From contig NAVB01000754.1 of assembly GCA_002179805.1 (NCBI GenBank), forward strand, positions 1 through 64,000: a stretch of 64,000 bases of DNA, read 5' to 3'. The stretch comes from Acanthamoeba lenticulata (taxonomy: Eukaryota > Discosea > Longamoebia > Acanthamoebidae). Positions 21,973 to 34,046 of this stretch are shown here, in pieces (positions within the stretch are counted from its first letter, which is position 1; every line of letters starts with the position of its first letter). Under the pieces are notes generated by a model, which had not been told where the DNA came from, did not search any database, and saw only the letters and a program-made list of their open reading frames with translations. Made by a program: the position numbers and the translations under genes.

Positions 21973-22437
21973 CGACTGAAAGTGAAAGGAGGTCGTTACG
22001 CTTAGAAGAGGTTTTGAGGCTGTGCTGGGCGTATGCAGGAATGCAGCTGCGACCCTGTTGTGTGGACACCTTCACCTGACATGTGTATTAACAAACATAA
22101 CGGATGGTGAGAACTCGCGGACACGTAGCGGAGATGTCCTGCCATGTGCGGGTCCGAGCCAGGCAATGTAAAGCCTCCAATCAGTTTGCACATCTTATTC
22201 CCAGGCAGCACGTGCCTGCTCGTCGCTTAGCTGCACAAGAACTTACATGAAGATGGAACAGGTACAGTCCAACCTTTAAGGGATTCTTGGGCAAGGGAAA
22301 GGAAGGCCGTCAACTAACTAGGCCTCATAAAAAGGTCCGACGGAATTGGGACAGCAAAGACAATTTAAATGAAATAAGTAAAAATAAAAGTTTGCCCAAC
22401 AGGGCTCTGTTTTTTACACGTAAACCAAAGCCACACA
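21973..22437. other. Divergent intergenic region, 465 bases
   Basis: Shared 5' region between the orphan gene (-) and the molybdopterin hydroxylase gene (+). No gene supported. The 100 bases before ATG 22438 are A-rich, unlike the GC-rich exon that follows. Confidence 0.5.
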
Positions 22438-25400
22438 ATGGAGAAGAGAGGCGACGTGTTGGTGTTCTTTCTGAACGGGGAGAAGGTGGAGGTCGAGCGT
22501 CCTGACCCGGCCCAGAGCTTGGCCGACTACTTGCGCGGTGAGGGCTTCACCGGCACGAAGGTTGGCTGTGGGCGTGGCTTATGTGGTGCCTGCACCGTCA
22601 TGCTCTCCACCCATGACCCCCACACCAAGCAGGTAAACCTATTCCCCAACCCACCTCGCCCTCTTGGATTCTTGGCCAAGACGTGTGCACATCATAACTT
22701 TTGCGGGGCCGTGTACATTTTTCGTTTGTTTTTCATTTTCTTTGTAACATTTTATTTTTATTTTTGTTCAAGGTGACGCACAGGTCGATCAATGCGTGCC
22801 TGGCGCCCCTCTGCTCCATCGACCACGCCGCCATCACCACCATCGAAGGTGTGCTCCTTCTGCTCTGCTTTGGGCTCGAGGCCCGACACCCACTAACACT
22901 CGCACGCACTGCACAACGCGCCCGTAGGACTGGGCAACACACGCGTGCCGGGCGCAGCGCACCCAATCCAGGAGCGCTTCACGCTGGCCCACGCGAGCCA
23001 GTGCGGCTTCTGCACGCCGGGCATGGTGATGGCCTTTTACGCGCTGCTCCGCAGCCACCCCAACGGGCTCACCGAGGACGACGTCAAGGCCAACATCGAC
23101 GGCAATCTCTGCCGCTGCACCGTGCGTTCAGCCTCTCGGCCTGCTCCTCCTCTGCCTCTCTCATGGGGGCATACGGGTGCAGGGCTACCGTCCGATCCTC
23201 GACGCCATGCGGACCTTTGCCAAGAAGACCGAGTGCGCCAAGCAGGAAGCGCGCAAGGACGAGAACGGCAATGTCGTGACCCACAGCCTCGGTATGTCCG
23301 TCCGCGATATGGCCTACCTGTGTGTGCGTGTGTGTGCATGTGCTGTGAATGGCTGATGCGTTGCGTGGGACGTCCTGGGCCAGGGCTTGATGGCGTGGTC
23401 TTCCACCCGCTCAACCTGACGTCGGAGCCCATCTTCCCGCCGTACCTCCTGACCCACCCGCCCCGCTCGACCCACTTTGTGGGCGACACCATCGAATGGT
23501 TCAAGCCGACCTCGTTGGAAGAGGCGCTCGCATTGAAGGCCAGGCATCCCGACGCCCAGATCCTCGCTGGCAACACCCGATTGGTCAACCGCAAGCTGCA
23601 GCCGACCGTTGTCATCTCCATCGGCCTCGTACGAGCCTGCGACTCTTCTCGGAATGCCAGTTAGGGGCCTCTGATATCCGTTGTGCGTGCTTCAGATTCC
23701 AGAGCTCAAGAGCCTTGCCTTCAACGATGCCGGGCTGGACGTGGGTGCGGCGGTGACCTTCACCAGCCTCAGGGACGCCCTCCTCGACGCCGTGGCCACG
23801 CAGGAGAAGACCAAGACGGCCGGCTTTGCCGCGCTCGCGGAGCAGGTCAAGTGGATCGGCGGCACGCAGGTCCGCAACAGCGCCACCGTGGGCGGCTCCC
23901 TCGTGGCGGGCCACATCTGGGGCGGTACACCGGCTTCCTCGCATAGCCCGCATTCTTCCATTCGTGCATGCCTTACATTCCATCCCCGACAGGCCAGGAG
24001 GCGAGCGACCTGATCCCGCTGCTGGTGGTGCTGGGCGCCACGGTGACCCTTGTGGCTGGCGGCGACAAGAGTCGCCGCAGCGTCCCTGTCACCGCGTTTG
24101 TGAAGGGGGGCGGCAAGGTCGACCTCAAGCCCGACGAGCTCATCCACTCCATCCGTACGTGACATTCGATTGGCCTCTTCCTCGGCTTGGCTCTGATCGG
24201 CTCGAGAACACACACACACACACACACAGATATCCCATACTCGCAGCCGGGCGAGCACGTCGAGTCCTACAAGCAGTCCGGGCGCCAGACGAGCAGCGCC
24301 TCACTGGTACTCACAAATTTAAACGAAATACTGTTATTAAATGTTGAATTTTCAAACGGCCAGGTCACGGGCGGGTGTCGGCTGCTGCTGGAGCAAAGCA
24401 GCGACAACAGCGGTGACTGGGTCATCAGGTCGGCCACCATCTGCCTCGGAGGCGTCAGCCCCAAGCCCGGCCAATCGTACATACTCCACACTTGCTTTGC
24501 CTCGGGCTCTGGTAGGGAATCGAAAGCGTTCTCCTCGTGTTGACGGTCCCTTGCTCGCTGGCGCAGGGCCGCCAAAACCGAGGCCTACCTGGCCGGCAAG
24601 AGCCTGCTGGGCCTGCGCTCGGACCTGCAGTCCGTCTTTGGGCTGCTGGCCGAGGACTACCCGCTCGAGGGCGAGAGCGAGGGCGCCGAGTACAAGCGGA
24701 CCGTGATCAGCGGCCTCTTCTTCAAGTTCTACAGCCGCGTGGTGGCCCACGTGAGCAGCAGCCCCGACGGGGAAGAGGAGGACGACTTTGTGTTCGGGCC
24801 CTATCGGTCCCGCATCACGCGCGGCGAGCAGCGCTTCGCGGCGCCCGAGTCCTACGAGGTCGTGGCCCACCCGACCAAGCACACCACCTCCCACATCCAG
24901 TCCTCAGGCGAGGCCGTACGTGTTTGCCCGCACACGAGACTTGGCCTCTTTCTGGTGATGATGATGATGATGGCGTCATGCTGACGTGGACGGTCTGCGC
25001 GTGACAGCACTACACGGACGACCTCCAAGCCCGCCGGATGCTGTACGCGGCGATGGTGCTGTCCACCCGGGCCCACGCGCAGGTGGTGCGCGTCGACGCG
25101 TCGCCCGCCCTGGCGGTCAACGGCGTGCGGGCCTTTTACTCGGCCAAGGACGTGCCCGTCAACGTGGGCGAGCTCTTCAAGGCACTCCATGTTCCACGTG
25201 AGCCTTTGGTGCTGGTGATGATGAAGCTATGCTCACGACGGTGATGGACGGACGGACGGACGCAGGACGGCGTGCTGTTTGCGGCGGACGAGGTGCAGTA
25301 CCACGGGCAGCCCCTCGGCATCATCGTGGCCGACACCCAGGAGCGCGCCTCCCGGGCCGCCCGCCTGGTGAAGGTCGAGTACGAGGACCTGCCGGCCATC

Positions 25401-28295
25401 ATCACCATCGAACAAGGTCTTGCCGGGTTACATGGCAACAACAAGCCATTGGCCAATGGCTGACTCTGGTTGGGCGAGGCAGGGATTGCGGCGGCCAGCT
25501 TCTTCGAGAAGTCGCCCATGTTCCACGACCGCGTCGAGCGAGGCGACGTCGAGGAGGCCTTCAAGCAGGCCCACGTGATCGCTGAAGGCGACTTCCACTT
25601 GGGCGGCGCGCTCCACTGGTAACAAGTGCTCGTGCGTGCGTGCGTGCGTGCGTGCGTGTGTGCTTCACGAACAGGCGCTCACTTTGCGCGCATGCGCCCT
25701 CGCAGGTACATGGAGCCGCACTCGTGCCTGGTCGAGCCCAAGGACGACGGCGGGCTGCTGGTCCACTGCACCGCCCAGAGCGTGGCAAGCGTCCAGGAAG
25801 AGGTCTGCCGCAGTCGACTCCGCCATCACCAGCAGCCCATCTGCGCCCTTTTGGCTGATGCTGCGGATGCTCTGGCCTGGGTTGGGTCTGCTGGGGGGCG
25901 CAGGTGGCGTTTGCGCTCAACATGCACCAGAAAGACGTCGACGTGCGCGTGAAGCGCGTGGGCGGAGGCTTTGGCGGCAAGGGCACGCGGTTCTTCATGT
26001 ACTCTGCTGCCGCGCTCGCTGCCAAGCTCCTCAACAGGTATCCCTTCCCCCCTGGGGCGTCTTGGTTGGGGATCAGCGCATTGGCTGACGCGTGCTGACG
26101 CCACACGCGGGACAGGCCGATCAAGCACACGCTGGACCGCGGGACGGACACGCAGGTGAGCGGCTCGCGTGCGCCCTACTACTTCAAGTACAGGGTGGGC
26201 GCCGCCGCCTCGGGCAAGATCATCGCCGCCGACTTCCAGGTCTCACTCGTCCTCGCCCTCAACCCCTTCATTCTTGACATTTCGGGCTGATCGATGCCGG
26301 GCTCGACAAACGGAGCGCAGGTGTACGCCAATGGCGGTGCGGCCATCGATCTGTCGCACTCGATCATGGCCGAGACCCTCAACCACCTGGACAACTGCTA
26401 CAGCGTGCCCAACTTCCGCGCGGTGGGCAAGGGTACGAGGTCGAGAGAGAGGCTGCCGCGTCTTCCGTCCACGTTTTTAACGTAGATTGTGGCGCGGCAG
26501 TGATCCGGTCCAACATCGCGCCCACCAAGCCCTATCGCGGCGCCGGCATCCCGCAGGGCATCATCGCGGGTACGGCTCGCCTCTCCCGGCTCTGCTATTT
26601 GCCTGCTTGCTGGCTGGTGACGGGCTCGAGCTCACGCACACGGATGCGCCACAGGCGAGTTCAGCCTCGACCATGTGGCCCGCAAGCTGGGCATGGCCCC
26701 CCACGTCGTGCGCGAGCTCAACTTCTACAAACAGGTACGCGATCATTATGACCGAAAGATTTATTTACATATATTTTTAAAATAGTAATTCATTTGTCAA
26801 ATGCTTTTGAATGATTCGTCACAAGTAACGTTTGTTTTCTTCTTCCTTCGCAGGGCGAGGTGACAGCGGCCGGGCAGCCCCTGGACGACTGCAGCCTGGG
26901 CGCCGTGTGGCAGACGTGCCGCCAGCAGTCCAACTTTGACCGCCGCGCCAAGGAGGCCCACGCCTTCAACCAGCAGAGCCCCTACGTCAAGCGCGGCGTA
27001 CCTTTCTTCCCCTCCCCCTCTGCCGCACGCACGCACGCCCACGCACGCACGCCCACGCACGCACGCCCACGCACGCACGCAGCGCTCATGGGCGTACGCG
27101 TGTCTCGTGTATGCGGCGAGCAGGTGGCGACGATGCCGATCAAGCAGGGCGTGGGCATCGGCGGGGCGATGGCCGTGTGGGCCAAGGCCTGCGCGCTGGT
27201 GCACGTCCTGGCCGACGGGACGGTCGTGGTCAACCACGGCGGCGTGGAGATGGGCCAGGGCCTCAACATCAAGATCGCCCAGCTGGCCGCCGAGACCCTG
27301 GGCGTGCCCCTGGACGCCGTCCTCGTCCCGCCCACCTCCAGCGAGGTGCTCCAGCACGGCGGCGCCACGGGCGGGTCCTTCACGTTCGAGCTCAACGGCA
27401 GCGCCGTCCGCAAGGCACGTGAGCATGACGTGGGCGTGACGTGGCACGGCCCTCGCCTGACGTGGCATGACGTGGGCCGCGTGGCGCCTGGTGGTGCAGG
27501 CGTGCGAGGAGCTCAACGCGCGGCTGGCGCCGTTGAAGGAGGCCGCGCCGGGCAAGCCGTGGAAGGACGTCATCCAGGACGCCATCAACTCGCGCGTGTG
27601 CCTGTCCGCCTACGGCTGGCACGCCGTCGACTTTGAGGACCGCAAGTTCCTCTACTACGCCTGGGGTGCGTCTTCCCTTTGGGTCTCGCCTCGGCCTGCG
27701 TCTGACGTCATTTGTCGTCGTCAATGTCGTCGTCGTCGTCGCAGGCACGGCGTTCGCCGAGGTCGAGCTCGACGTCCTCACAGGGTCATACCGCGTCCTG
27801 CGGGTCGACGTCGTGGAGGACGTGGGGACGAGCATCAATCCGGCCGTCGACGTGGGCCAGGTCGAGGGGGCGTTCGTGCAGGGCGTGGGCTGGCTCACGA
27901 GCGAGGAGCTCAAGTGGGACGCCCACGGGCGGGTCGATCAAAACTACGAGATCCCCACGCCGGAGAGCATCCCGGTCGAGTTCCACGTCCACTTGCTCAA
28001 GGCCGCCAACCCGCGCGGGCTCCTGTCCTCCAAGGGCATCGGCGAGCCGCCCAAGTCCATGGGCGCGACGGTGGCGCTGGCCATCAAGGACGCCATCGTG
28101 GCCGCGCGCGCCCAGGCGGGCCTGCCCAGCGAGGACCTCGTCCTCGACCTGCCGCTGACCGTGGAGCGCGTCCGCCTGGCCTGTGGCGATCTCGGTCTCG
28201 CGCGGGTCCTCCAACAACAAGCCGAACCTTTTTCTGCTCAGCACAGTCAACCAGGAGATCAGCCCGCGGGCCTGGCCAGGAGACCCTCCGCTTGA
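22438..28295 (+). CDS. Molybdopterin hydroxylase, xanthine dehydrogenase / aldehyde oxidase family
   Basis: Long gene of about 20 exons with the standard order: 2Fe-2S domain ([18 protein letters not shown] and NACLAPLC), second Fe-S domain (CGFCTPG and NLCRCT, joined by splicing to GYRPILDAM), FAD domain ([31 protein letters not shown]), and the Mo-cofactor domain ([57 protein letters not shown]). The catalytic Glu of GEPP is present. Such enzymes hydroxylate purines or aldehydes. Several loops differ from textbook XDH: GGALHWYMEPH where GGQEHFYLE is usual, and [10 protein letters not shown] for AFRGFGGPQ, so the substrate is open. The last codons after [10 protein letters not shown] may belong to another splice form. 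Confidence 0.9.
25627..25659 (+). repeat. (GTGC)n tetranucleotide repeat in intron
   Basis: Short run just after a donor site in the molybdopterin hydroxylase gene. Confidence 0.85.
27026..27081 (+). repeat. Imperfect (GCAC/GCCC) repeat in intron
   Basis: Degenerate 4-base repeat with a 14-base higher-order period, between exons ending ..PYVKRG and starting VATMPIKQG in the molybdopterin hydroxylase gene. Confidence 0.8.
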
Positions 28296-28420
28296 AGAAG
28301 TTTTTCTCCTTTTTTTTTTCTTTGATGGCTTAAATCGGGTTGACATGACCATAAACCATAACATAATGTCCCAAATCCCTACAGGTCACTTTTCTTCCCC
28401 TCTTCCCCTCTTCTGGCCGC

Positions 28421-29491
28421 ATGACGGCAAAGGTCAGCCGCCCGGCGGTGACTGCGGCACTGGTTGTCGCGCTCTTCTTCTACTTCTTCCTCGTTAACGA
28501 GGCGGAAGCAGTGGTCCAGGTCTGTCAGACAGGAGGAGACGACTTCTCAAGAAGTATCAGCGGGGAGGCTGGGTTCGGGTGGGGCATTGGATCAGGCCTG
28601 GGCCGATGCATAGGAAACACTGTTGCCGGGGCAGGCGCCGTCTCTTCGTTCAGCTACTTCATCTTCTGGAGCACGGGAACTCCTGGCGACTCGGTGGCCA
28701 TCCTCTACGACGTCACAAATTCGGTTGTGAGGGCTTCTGTCTCGATCTCGCCTGGCACTGCAGCCAGTACCACTCAATTGACTGCCGCGTTCCCCTACCT
28801 GACCCCTCTTAACCCGGACAACACATACCTCCTGGCTTTTTGCATGATCTCAGGCACCGCTCGCTACTCTGTGTCCATCAGCACCTCGGCCTCAGGCGCC
28901 TATTATTGTACGGGCTCCTACGACAGCTGCACCTCAAACGGCTTAGATTCGTACTCGGGACCCGCATTCGGTGGCCAGTTCAGGGCTGTCATCGACGGCA
29001 CTTGCTCCATTCCCACGTCCACTCCTACGACGACGCCCACGCCGTCGATCACCAGCACGCCCACGCCTACACCTTCTGTCACCAGCACGCCCACGCCCAG
29101 CCCGTCTCCCACCCGCACTCCTTCTCCTACGGCCTCGCCCACGTCGTCGATCTCCTACTCACCCACCAGTACGCCTTCTCTCACCGCCACGCCCACCACC
29201 ACACCATCTCGCTCGGCCTCTCCCACCACCACGCCATCTCGCTCGGTCTCGCCGACCACCACGCCGTCTCGCTCGGTCTCGCCGACCACCACGCCGACTC
29301 GCTCGTCAACGCGCACACCGTCGCCCACAGTGTCCACCACGGCCTCGCCCACGAGCACGCCCTCGGAGACCTCTTCCGCATCGCCCACGGCCTCCAGCAC
29401 GCCTTCCGCCTCGCCCTCGCCCGTCATCCAGGAATTCAGCAGTGCGAGCAGCGCTGTGCCATGGTGGCTCTCGAGCCACCTCTTCTGGTAA
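28421..29491 (+). CDS. Secreted protein with mucin-like Thr/Pro/Ser tail
   Basis: Single exon of 356 residues. ATG at 28421 opens a signal peptide ([20 protein letters not shown]). Residues about 35-195 form a beta-rich globular region with several cysteines ([39 protein letters not shown]) that resembles bacterial/amoebal choice-of-anchor ectodomains in style, but no family is certain. Residues about 195-330 are a low-complexity tail of [14 protein letters not shown] and similar units, probably O-glycosylated. The C-terminus ([14 protein letters not shown]) is moderately hydrophobic but too short for a clear GPI signal. A cell-surface, cyst-wall or secreted role is inferred. AATAAA at 29491-29496 overlaps the stop codon by one base. 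Confidence 0.78.
   Translation: MTAKVSRPAVTAALVVALFFYFFLVNEAEAVVQVCQTGGDDFSRSISGEAGFGWGIGSGLGRCIGNTVAGAGAVSSFSYFIFWSTGTPGDSVAILYDVTNSVVRASVSISPGTAASTTQLTAAFPYLTPLNPDNTYLLAFCMISGTARYSVSISTSASGAYYCTGSYDSCTSNGLDSYSGPAFGGQFRAVIDGTCSIPTSTPTTTPTPSITSTPTPTPSVTSTPTPSPSPTRTPSPTASPTSSISYSPTSTPSLTATPTTTPSRSASPTTTPSRSVSPTTTPSRSVSPTTTPTRSSTRTPSPTVSTTASPTSTPSETSSASPTASSTPSASPSPVIQEFSSASSAVPWWLSSHLFW
29177..29309 (+). repeat. Coding tandem repeat, [13 protein letters not shown] units
   Basis: About four near-identical units of 30 bases (tcgcccaccaccacgccatc type) within the Thr/Pro-rich tail. Confidence 0.75.
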
Positions 29492-29496
29492 ATAAA
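29491..29496 (+). other. Candidate polyadenylation signal AATAAA overlapping stop codon
   Basis: Sequence TGGTAAATAAAGG: the last A of the TAA stop is the first A of AATAAA. The converging gene's stop lies only about 50 bases further on. Confidence 0.55.
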
Positions 29497-29542
29497 GGGA
29501 TGTCCTCAAACAAGAAGAAGAACAAGAAGAAGAAGAAGTGGA

Positions 29543-32194
29543 TCAGTAGCGGATGGCCTTGAACTTGCGCGTCTGTTGGGTAATGGCCACCTCCGTCGGG
29601 AGGCGCTCCATCGACGACGCGCCGTAGAAGCCGTGCACGTTTCGTGTGCGCCGCAGGACGTACTCGGCGTCCTCCGGCATGGAAATCGGACCTGAACAGA
29701 ATTATTAAATAATTAGGAAATACAGAAATGAATAAGTAAATTAGTAAATGTCGTAAAAAGGAGGGAGTGCGGACCGCCGTGGCACAGCACGATGACGTCG
29801 TCGCGCACAGCGCGAGCGGCGTCCGCGATGTCTGCAGATCGGGAAGACGAGGAAACCAGTTCTTGAGAAATGGCCATCATCGTCATCATCATGGTGGGAC
29901 GAGATGAGGTCACCTTGAATGAGCGCCACGCACTGGTCCAGCGACAGCGCCGTCTGAGCTCCGATCGACCCCGCGGTGGTGAGGCCCATGTGCGCCACGA
30001 TGATGTCGGCTCCGGCCTGCGGTGGTGCGCCGCCCCCGCACGCGTAGGCATCGTGAGGCCACACCGGTGGTCAAGTCCAATCCCAACAACGCAGCGCGCA
30101 GCGCGCACCTCGGCCATGAGGCGGGCCTCCTCGACGTTGAAGACGTAGGGCGTGGTGAGGAGGCCCATCTGCCGGGCCTTCCTGATCATGTCCACCTCGA
30201 GCCGGTAGGACATCCCGGTCTCCTCCAGGTTCTTCCTGCACTCACCCAAGGCTTAGCCGTGCGCCTTGTCCTCGTCGTCCTCGTGGTCGTCGTCGTCGAC
30301 GCGATGATCGGCCGCAGCGTGGCGGACTTGGCCGGGGACGCACCGGAAGTTGCCGTCGATGAGGCCCACCGTGGGGAAGTTCTGGACGCCGGCAAAGCCG
30401 GCCTTCTTGACCTGCTTGAGGAAGCGGTCCATGTTGCGGAACGGGTCCGTCGCACACACGCCCGCCAGGACCGGCACGCGCTTGACCACCGGCAGCACCT
30501 CGTCGGCCATTTCCATGACCACGGCGTTGGCGTCCTTGTAGGGCAGCAGCCCGGCCAGCGAGCCCCGGCCGCCCATCCGGAACCGTCCCGAGTTGTAGAT
30601 GACGATCAAGTCCACTGCGGCGCACCGGCCGGCCCGGGTTGGTTAGGCTTTGCTGCTTAGTATACGCCTGTGCCTATGGCGGGGACTCGCGTACCGCCGC
30701 CGGCCTCCTCAAACTTGGCCGAAATACCGCAGCCCGCGCCGCCGCCGACGATCGGCCTCCCTATGGGGCGCGCATGATGAGACAAGGGAATCCCCATCAG
30801 AACGAGCGTGACGGCACCTTGGTTCACGCTCTGGAGCAGTCGGCCGAGCACCTCCTCGCGGACGGTGGTGGGCGGCACGGGCAGCTGCAGCGCGATGGGC
30901 GCGTGCACCCGCCCGCCCTCTGCCCGCTGGTGCTTCTCCTCGGCCTCGTCTTGCGTTGCGGCCTGGCCTCGGGACTCCTCCTCGCTCTGGCCCGTCGGCT
31001 GCTTGGCGCGCCGCTGCAGCTCGAGCGTGAGTAGTCCCGGCCCAGGTCATGAAAGAGGGAGGGGTTGACGAACGACCTGGGCGATGAGCTCCAGCAGCAG
31101 CGCGACGGCCTTGTCGGCAAAGGCGGCGTCGTTGATGTTGGCGTCGAGCTCGTGGACCGGAATGTCGGGCCGCACATGGGCCCGGATGGCGTCAAACAGC
31201 GCCTGGTCGGCCTCGCGGTCGCAGAACAGGCCGCCGTCGGCGTCCAAAAGCGATAGGCCTGGCCACGGCGCCGCCACCGTGGTCAGCGATCGGACGGGCG
31301 GGCCTGGTTGCGGGAGGGCGCACCTCGCAGGGGCAGGAGAAAGGCCACGGGCCCGGTGGCGGCGTTGGCCTTGTCGGCCAGGATCTTGCCCAGCCGCGCG
31401 TTCTCGTCGCGGTCGGTGCGCATGAGCGTGACCGACGGGTTCCACGCGTGCAGCTGCCGGCCGCGGTAGCGCTCCGGCACGTCGGCCTCCGGCCCAAAAT
31501 TGACCATGTCGAGGCACCCGGGCACGATCAGGTGCGGGATCCCCAGCTGTGAGTGCGTGTGTGATCAGATCAGGCGGCAAGTCCTTGTCGAGAACACTCA
31601 ATCATGGTACCTGGCCCGGGCGGTCGAGCCTCTGCGGTCCGGCGCTGAACACCCCGCCACACAGCTCATCGGCCCACTCTGTCGTCGTAATGTCCTGCAC
31701 AAATAAAATAATTTAAAATGAAAAGAAATAAAATAAAATATTTTTTAAAAAAAGTAAAAAGTATTTTGAAAAATCTTAAGGCGCACCAGCACGCCGTCAA
31801 CCAGACGGCCGTCGATGTCGAGCACGGACTCCATAGCCCGACCGCCCGTCCCTGGAAGAAGCCCATCAGCTGAGTGAGCCCAATGGGAGATTTGAGTAGT
31901 TTTTATCGAGTCAGGGGCTTACCGACGGCGTGGAAGACGAGGACCTCGTAGCCGTGGTCGTCGGTCAGCTGCCGACGGGCGCGGTCGACGCACGTCGTCG
32001 TGTTGCCAAACATGGAGGCCACGATGACGGGCTTCGGCGGACCGCGCTGCTGCTGCTGCTGCTGCTGCTCACGCTCTCGGGCCAGCGCTCCCTCCACCAT
32101 CCCCACGACGATGGAGGCTGCGCCAAACGCCGAAGCTGTCAGCGATGTGGACCTCCCGTGCGTGCGTGCGTGCGTGTGTGCGTGCGTGCGTGTG

Positions 32195-32254
<60 letters not shown>

Positions 32255-33007
32255 TGAGCGGCGCACCGGTCGAGTGGATCTGGACGGACGAGACGCGGTT
32301 GATGCCGGCGACGTCGGTGATGGCCGGGACAAACACGACGTTGGACCCGGCGGCATAGTTGGTCACGTCCCCGCCGCCGATGGTGGACATGCACACCTTA
32401 GCCACCCCGAACGGCAGCGCGCGCATGGCGGCCGCGAGGATGGTGGTGCCCGCTGGACCGTCGACCAATGATGGATTGCCGTGTCAGTCTCAGACCGAAA
32501 CACATTGACTCAGAGGCGAAACAGAGATAGAGAGCACCAGAGCCGCCGAGGCCGACGATGCCGTGGAAGGGGAGCGTCTGGTAGAGCTTGCGGAAAAAGA
32601 CGGGCGCCGCGTCGTGCATGAGCTTCATCGCCTGCCCGCGGTCCGCGCAGGTGGTCCTGACCAGCTTGGCCCCGATGGCATGCAGCACCTGGGGTGTGGC
32701 CACAGGCACCGGTGAGCGGCAGGGCGGTGCAGCTGCCCTCTTCGAGGAGGCTGCAGGCGTACGTCAGCCGCCTCATAGTTGACGGGGAAGAGCTGGGTGG
32801 AGCCCACGGTGCCCACGTTGACGGTAATGAGTTCGTGCTGTGGGGCAGTCTGTTTCCGGCAGACCACAAATCACAAGTGTCAGTGGCAAGCGTTTGGCTT
32901 TTGGCCTCTGTACAAAATACCTTTTGAATTACTTGGCGCAGGTAGGCGTGCTCCTCCGCTTTGGTGTCGAACGTGCCCACTATCACGAGGCGTGTGTGCT
33001 CGCTCAT
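29543..33007 (-). CDS. Tm-1-like protein: UPF0261 domain fused to TIM-barrel (PEP hydrolase-like) domain
   Basis: About 15 exons from ATG 33007-33005 to TGA 29545-29543. The N-terminal half is a UPF0261/Tm-1-like domain: [82 protein letters not shown] linker with charged residues follows, then a TIM-barrel signal-transduction domain: [81 protein letters not shown]. This two-domain order is that of the tomato Tm-1 protein, whose N-terminal half inhibits tobamovirus replication; the ancestral role of the family is unknown and is probably metabolic. A (GTGC)n tract fills one intron. Confidence 0.9.
32157..32255. repeat. (GTGC)n tetranucleotide repeat, about 99 bases
   Basis: Nearly perfect repeat with two GTGT interruptions in an intron of the minus-strand Tm-1-like gene (sense GCAC). 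Confidence 0.95.
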
Positions 33008-33906
33008 GGTGGTTTTTGGTCCAAAAGAAAATGGGGAAAAGAAAAGCAAGAAAATGTGCAATTCATTAAATGGTTGAAACGACCATGACGTGCAGGCCTT
33101 GGCTTTCGCTTGCGGCCTTTCCTCGACCTGCGGCTTTGAACTTTAGGGCCAAGTTGGTCCACCTTGGCCTGGGCGGCATCGAGGCCTTGCTGCGCGGCTA
33201 GACCAAACCATCGCAGGGCCTGCTTGAGGTCTTGGTTGACGCCGCGACCCTCCTCGTACATGACGCCCAGTTGGTACTGCGCCCAATCGAGGCCCTGCTG
33301 CGCGGCCAGAAGATACAATCGCACGGCCTCGTTATCGCTCTGCTTCTTCACTCCTCGGCCGTCCTGGTACATGACGCCCAGATGGTATTGGGCCTCGGCA
33401 AGGTTTTGCTTCGTGGCCAGACGATACCAGCGCACGGCCTCCTTGTCGTCTCTTTGGCCATCTACGTGGCCTTCCCGGTACTTGAAGCCAAGTAAGCATT
33501 GAGCCATGGCGACGCCTTGCTGGGCGGACAGACGAAACCAGCGCACGGCCTGCTCGTAGCACTGGCGCTCCACCCCGCGGCCTTCGTTGTACATGCAGCC
33601 CATATTGCACTGGGCCACTGCGTGGCCTTGCTCTGCCGCTCGGCGATACCAATGCACGGCCTGCTCGTAGCTCTGGCTCTCCACCCGGCGGCCGGTGTCG
33701 TGCATGAAGCCCAGACGGCACTGGGCCTCGGCAAGGCCCTGCTGCGCAGCAAGTTGGAACCAGCGCACGGCTTCCATGTCTTTCTGGCTCTCCATGCCAA
33801 GTCCCTCCACATACATCCTGCCCAAGTGGCATTGGGCCTCAGCAAGGCCCTGCTGCGCAGCAAGTCGGAACCAGCGCTCGGCTTCCTTGTCGCTTTGGCG
33901 CCTCAC
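33004..33906 (-). CDS. Sel1-repeat (TPR-like) ORF, apparently truncated at the 5' end
   Basis: Open frame with seven Sel1 repeats of about 36 residues (e.g. EAVRWFQLAAQQGLAEAQCRLG) and a basic end (SRRSRKGRKRKPRPARHGR). Sel1 arrays are alpha-solenoids that hold protein partners. The frame begins in mid-repeat (GVRRQSDKEAERW), its first possible initiator is GTG, not ATG, and an in-frame TAG lies 30 bases upstream. An ATG at 33965 opens a short peptide in another frame that runs into the array, so a lost exon or a one-base indel is likely. The TGA at 33006-33004 overlaps the ATG of the Tm-1-like gene as ATGA. The last 25 residues look non-coding. A full-length relative is at 40315-42096. Confidence 0.6.
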   Translation of the reverse strand: MRRQSDKEAERWFRLAAQQGLAEAQCHLGRMYVEGLGMESQKDMEAVRWFQLAAQQGLAEAQCRLGFMHDTGRRVESQSYEQAVHWYRRAAEQGHAVAQCNMGCMYNEGRGVERQCYEQAVRWFRLSAQQGVAMAQCLLGFKYREGHVDGQRDDKEAVRWYRLATKQNLAEAQYHLGVMYQDGRGVKKQSDNEAVRLYLLAAQQGLDWAQYQLGVMYEEGRGVNQDLKQALRWFGLAAQQGLDAAQAKVDQLGPKVQSRRSRKGRKRKPRPARHGRFNHLMNCTFSCFSFPHFLLDQKPP

Positions 33907-34046
33907 TCCGCAGGCACGGTTTGGTCGCAGTACCTACACTGGTGGTGCGCACTTTGCGCGTCCATGACCGCTTTGATAAAAGGCCACTCAAGATTCATTA
34001 ATTCTTAAAAAAAAAAAAGAATATTAAATTGACGCGAACAAAGGTC

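Noticed and set aside
32145..32471. Peptides made of repeating ACVRACVR or ARTHARTH
   Set aside because: They are translations of the GTGC microsatellite in the Tm-1-like gene intron, not genes.
29543..33007. Antiviral system like tomato Tm-1
   Set aside because: Homology of the architecture is clear, but nothing in the sequence shows an antiviral role in this organism, so it is listed as a family link only.
33933..33965. Mini-intron joining an upstream ATG to the truncated Sel1 frame
   Set aside because: The only in-frame GT-AG option is about 33 bases, far below the 60-160 base introns elsewhere in the window.
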